A stretch of DNA of 64,000 nucleotides. Source: Streptomyces sp. RPA4-2. GTDB lineage: Bacteria; Actinomycetota; Actinomycetes; Streptomycetales; Streptomycetaceae. Location: the NCBI RefSeq assembly GCF_012273515.2, contig NZ_CP050975.2, positions 4,836,001 through 4,900,000 of the forward strand. Direction: 5' to 3'. Shown here piece by piece: positions 62,475-64,000 of this stretch. A model generated the notes under the pieces. It saw only the letters and a list, made by a program, of their open reading frames with translations. It was not told the origin of the DNA and searched no databases. Every line of letters starts with the position of its first letter. Position 1 is the first letter of the stretch. The position numbers and the translations under genes are program-made.

Positions 62475-62578
62475 GGGAGCACTCCTCTCTCCTCGCCCCT
62501 GCCTTCCAGAGCACACCTCGCCCGGACGCCTGGCAAGTCGGGATGCGGGTGCCCTGGCCCCGTGTTTCGCTGACTTCC

Positions 62579-63214
62579 ATGAAGCTCGTACTCTTCGGCG
62601 CCACCGGCATGGTCGGCAGCCGTATCGCCACGGAGGCGTTGGAGCGCGGCCACCGTGTCCTGGCGGTCAGCAGGTCCGGGCGGTCCCCGGTCCCCGGGGT
62701 CACCGCCACCGCCGCGGACGCCGCCGACGCGGCGAAGGTGAGCGAACTGACGGCGGGCGCCGACGCGGTCGTCTCGGCGTGCGTACCGCCGAGGGACAGC
62801 ACGGATCTCACGGGCCCCTTCCTCGCCCTCAACCACGCGCTGGTGGACGGTACGCGTGCGGCGGGCGTGGCACGGCTCGTGGTCGTCGGCGGCGCGGGCA
62901 GTCTGGAGGTCGCGCCCGGCCAGGAGCTCTGCGACCAGCCGGGCTTCCCCGAGACCGTTCTGGCGGAGGCGCTCGCCCACCGCGACGCCCTCACCTACTA
63001 CCGCACCGTCGACGACCTCGACTGGACCTACGTCTCGCCCGCCGCGGAGATCGCCCCCGGCCGCCGCACCGGCCGGTTCCGGACCGGCGGCGACCGGATG
63101 CTCACCGACGACCAGGGCAACAGCCGGATCAGCGCCGAGGACTACGCGGTCGCCTTCGTCGACGAGCTGGAGACGCCCACCCACCCGCGCGCCCGGATGT
63201 CGGTGGCGTACTGA
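62579..63214 (+). CDS. NAD(P)-binding atypical SDR protein
   Basis: 211 residues. Rossmann motif GATGMVGSRIATEAL at 7-21 and the SDR_a5/NmrA-like layout (VVSACVPP, LVVVGGAGSLEVAPG, YVSPAAEIAPG). It resembles epimerase-like or azoreductase-like proteins such as YwnB. No Tyr-x-x-x-Lys catalytic pair is visible, so it could be a redox sensor or reductase of unclear substrate. The ATG lies directly after the C-rich region without a strong ribosome site. Confidence 0.82.
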   Translation: MKLVLFGATGMVGSRIATEALERGHRVLAVSRSGRSPVPGVTATAADAADAAKVSELTAGADAVVSACVPPRDSTDLTGPFLALNHALVDGTRAAGVARLVVVGGAGSLEVAPGQELCDQPGFPETVLAEALAHRDALTYYRTVDDLDWTYVSPAAEIAPGRRTGRFRTGGDRMLTDDQGNSRISAEDYAVAFVDELETPTHPRARMSVAY

Positions 63215-63253
63215 CATCGGCCGCGCGCCGACAAGGACAGGCGGTACGGCGAG

Positions 63254-64000
63254 GTGGGCGACTGGCTATCCCCGCTCGGCCCGCTGGCGCCCCCGGCCGG
63301 ACGGGCCGATCCGGTCCAGCGGCAGAAGCTCCTGAGGCTGCGCGGACGCAGCGTCGCGTGGGTGCCGCCCGCGCTGCTGCTCGGCGGGATCGCGGCGGCC
63401 GACTGGAACACCTCGGGCGCGTTCCGGATGATCTCCTGGATCGTGCTCGTCCCGGGCATCGCGGCGGCGATCTGCGGAGTGTGGGGCACGGCCGCCTTCG
63501 CATGCCTCTCGCTCCTCACCTACTTCGCGGTGGACAAGTCCTGGTCGTACCAGTACCGGACGGGGCTGCCCGACTTCATCCTCGTCGCCCTGGGCGGCCT
63601 CCTCGCGATCCTGGCCTGCGCGGTCCGGGTCCGCGGCGAACGGCGCATGCTGCACATGCTGGACGTCGCCGAGACGACCCGGCGCACCGTGCTGCGCCCG
63701 ATGCCGGCCGGCTGGGGCGGCCTCGACCACGCGGCCGTGTACCTCGCCGCGGACAGCGAGGCCCGGGTCGGCGGCGACTTCTACGACATCCAGCCGGGCC
63801 CCCGCGGCACCCGGCTGCTGCTCGGCGACGTCCAGGGCAAGGGGCTCGGGGCGGTGGAGGCGGCGGCCGCGCTGCTCGGCACGTTCCGGGAGGCGGCCTA
63901 CCACGAGCCCGCGCTCGACACGGTCGCCGACCGGCTGGAGGTGCGCATGCTCCGGCACGTGCGCTACCGGGCGGCGCTCGACCGTGACGACTGGGAACGT
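63254..64000 (+). CDS. SpoIIE-family membrane PP2C phosphatase, 5' part (3' cut by window edge)
   Basis: 249 codons are visible, starting at a GTG because the same frame is stopped by the previous gene's stop codon upstream and this is the first start available. Three to four hydrophobic segments (VAWVPPALLLGGIAAA, MISWIVLVPGIAAAICGVWG, FILVALGGLLAILACAV) precede a PP2C/SpoIIE domain (RPMPAGWGGLDHAAVYLAAD, GGDFYDIQPGPRGTRLLLGD). Membrane-anchored SpoIIE-type phosphatases dephosphorylate anti-sigma antagonists. The rest lies outside the window. Confidence 0.85.
   Translation, partial: MGDWLSPLGPLAPPAGRADPVQRQKLLRLRGRSVAWVPPALLLGGIAAADWNTSGAFRMISWIVLVPGIAAAICGVWGTAAFACLSLLTYFAVDKSWSYQYRTGLPDFILVALGGLLAILACAVRVRGERRMLHMLDVAETTRRTVLRPMPAGWGGLDHAAVYLAADSEARVGGDFYDIQPGPRGTRLLLGDVQGKGLGAVEAAAALLGTFREAAYHEPALDTVADRLEVRMLRHVRYRAALDRDDWER

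Overview
The window is high-GC DNA with short intergenic gaps, GTG and TTG starts next to GGAGG-type ribosome sites, ATGA start/stop overlaps, lysine-poor alanine- and arginine-rich proteins, and typical actinobacterial families (mycothiol-dependent DinB-like enzyme, bacterial proteasome activator, snapalysin, WXG100 proteins). It is almost certainly chromosomal Streptomyces DNA. From memory, unverified here, the gene order matches the S. coelicolor core region around SCO3835 down to SCO3790. Two parS (ParB-binding) sites fit a position on the origin-proximal arm of the chromosome.

Layout. 1-8.4 kb: the end of a 3-hydroxyacyl-CoA dehydrogenase coupled to a TetR regulator, the Lrp-type regulator bkdR divergent from a first branched-chain 2-oxoacid dehydrogenase operon (E1 alpha, E1 beta, E2), then a MobA-DUF6457 fusion and moeA for molybdenum cofactor. 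8.4-13.4 kb: a parS site, a secreted protein, a two-TM potassium channel head-to-head with a channel-less RCK paralogue, a quinone oxidoreductase and a mucin-like membrane protein. 13.4-19.6 kb: proteasome activator Bpa, two divergent Ser/Thr kinases around a repeat-rich control region, an APH-fold protein and a PNPOx-like protein. 19.7-24.5 kb: a DevR/DosR-like orphan response regulator and a second complete bkd operon with a striking palindrome upstream.

24.5-28.9 kb is the main accessory island: two WXG100 proteins, a large polymorphic toxin with a C-terminal RNase A-like domain, a putative immunity gene, a displaced 101-residue half-toxin of the same fold, and a CdiI_2-type immunity gene, all on one strand. 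29-47 kb is mostly housekeeping: a D-Ala-D-Ala carboxypeptidase, GntR-MFS pair, mycothiol enzyme, nitrilase, GlxA regulator, cupin, thioredoxin-NHL protein, M18 aminopeptidase, acyl-CoA dehydrogenase, SseB, pirin, AI-2E transporter and a PAS-GAF-PP2C-ATPase phosphatase. 47-55 kb: the second parS, aspS, a Tat-exported intradiol dioxygenase with a glycine/proline insertion, metG, and a VWA protein with a long Ala/Glu-rich spacer. 55-64 kb: the LysR regulator and snapalysin pair (snpR/snpA) with a clear operator, a 182-bp palindromic MITE-like element, a FUSC membrane protein, a frameshifted exonuclease-phosphatase gene, two membrane proteins, a short NAD-binding oxidoreductase and the start of another SpoIIE-type phosphatase.

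Functionally, the two BCDH operons and the acyl-CoA genes suggest strong branched-chain acyl-CoA supply, as used for Streptomyces fatty acids and polyketide starters. The kinases, phosphatases and response regulator form a dense signalling patch. The toxin island and the palindromic element are the clearest mobile or fast-evolving parts. No rRNA, tRNA or CRISPR array was recognised.
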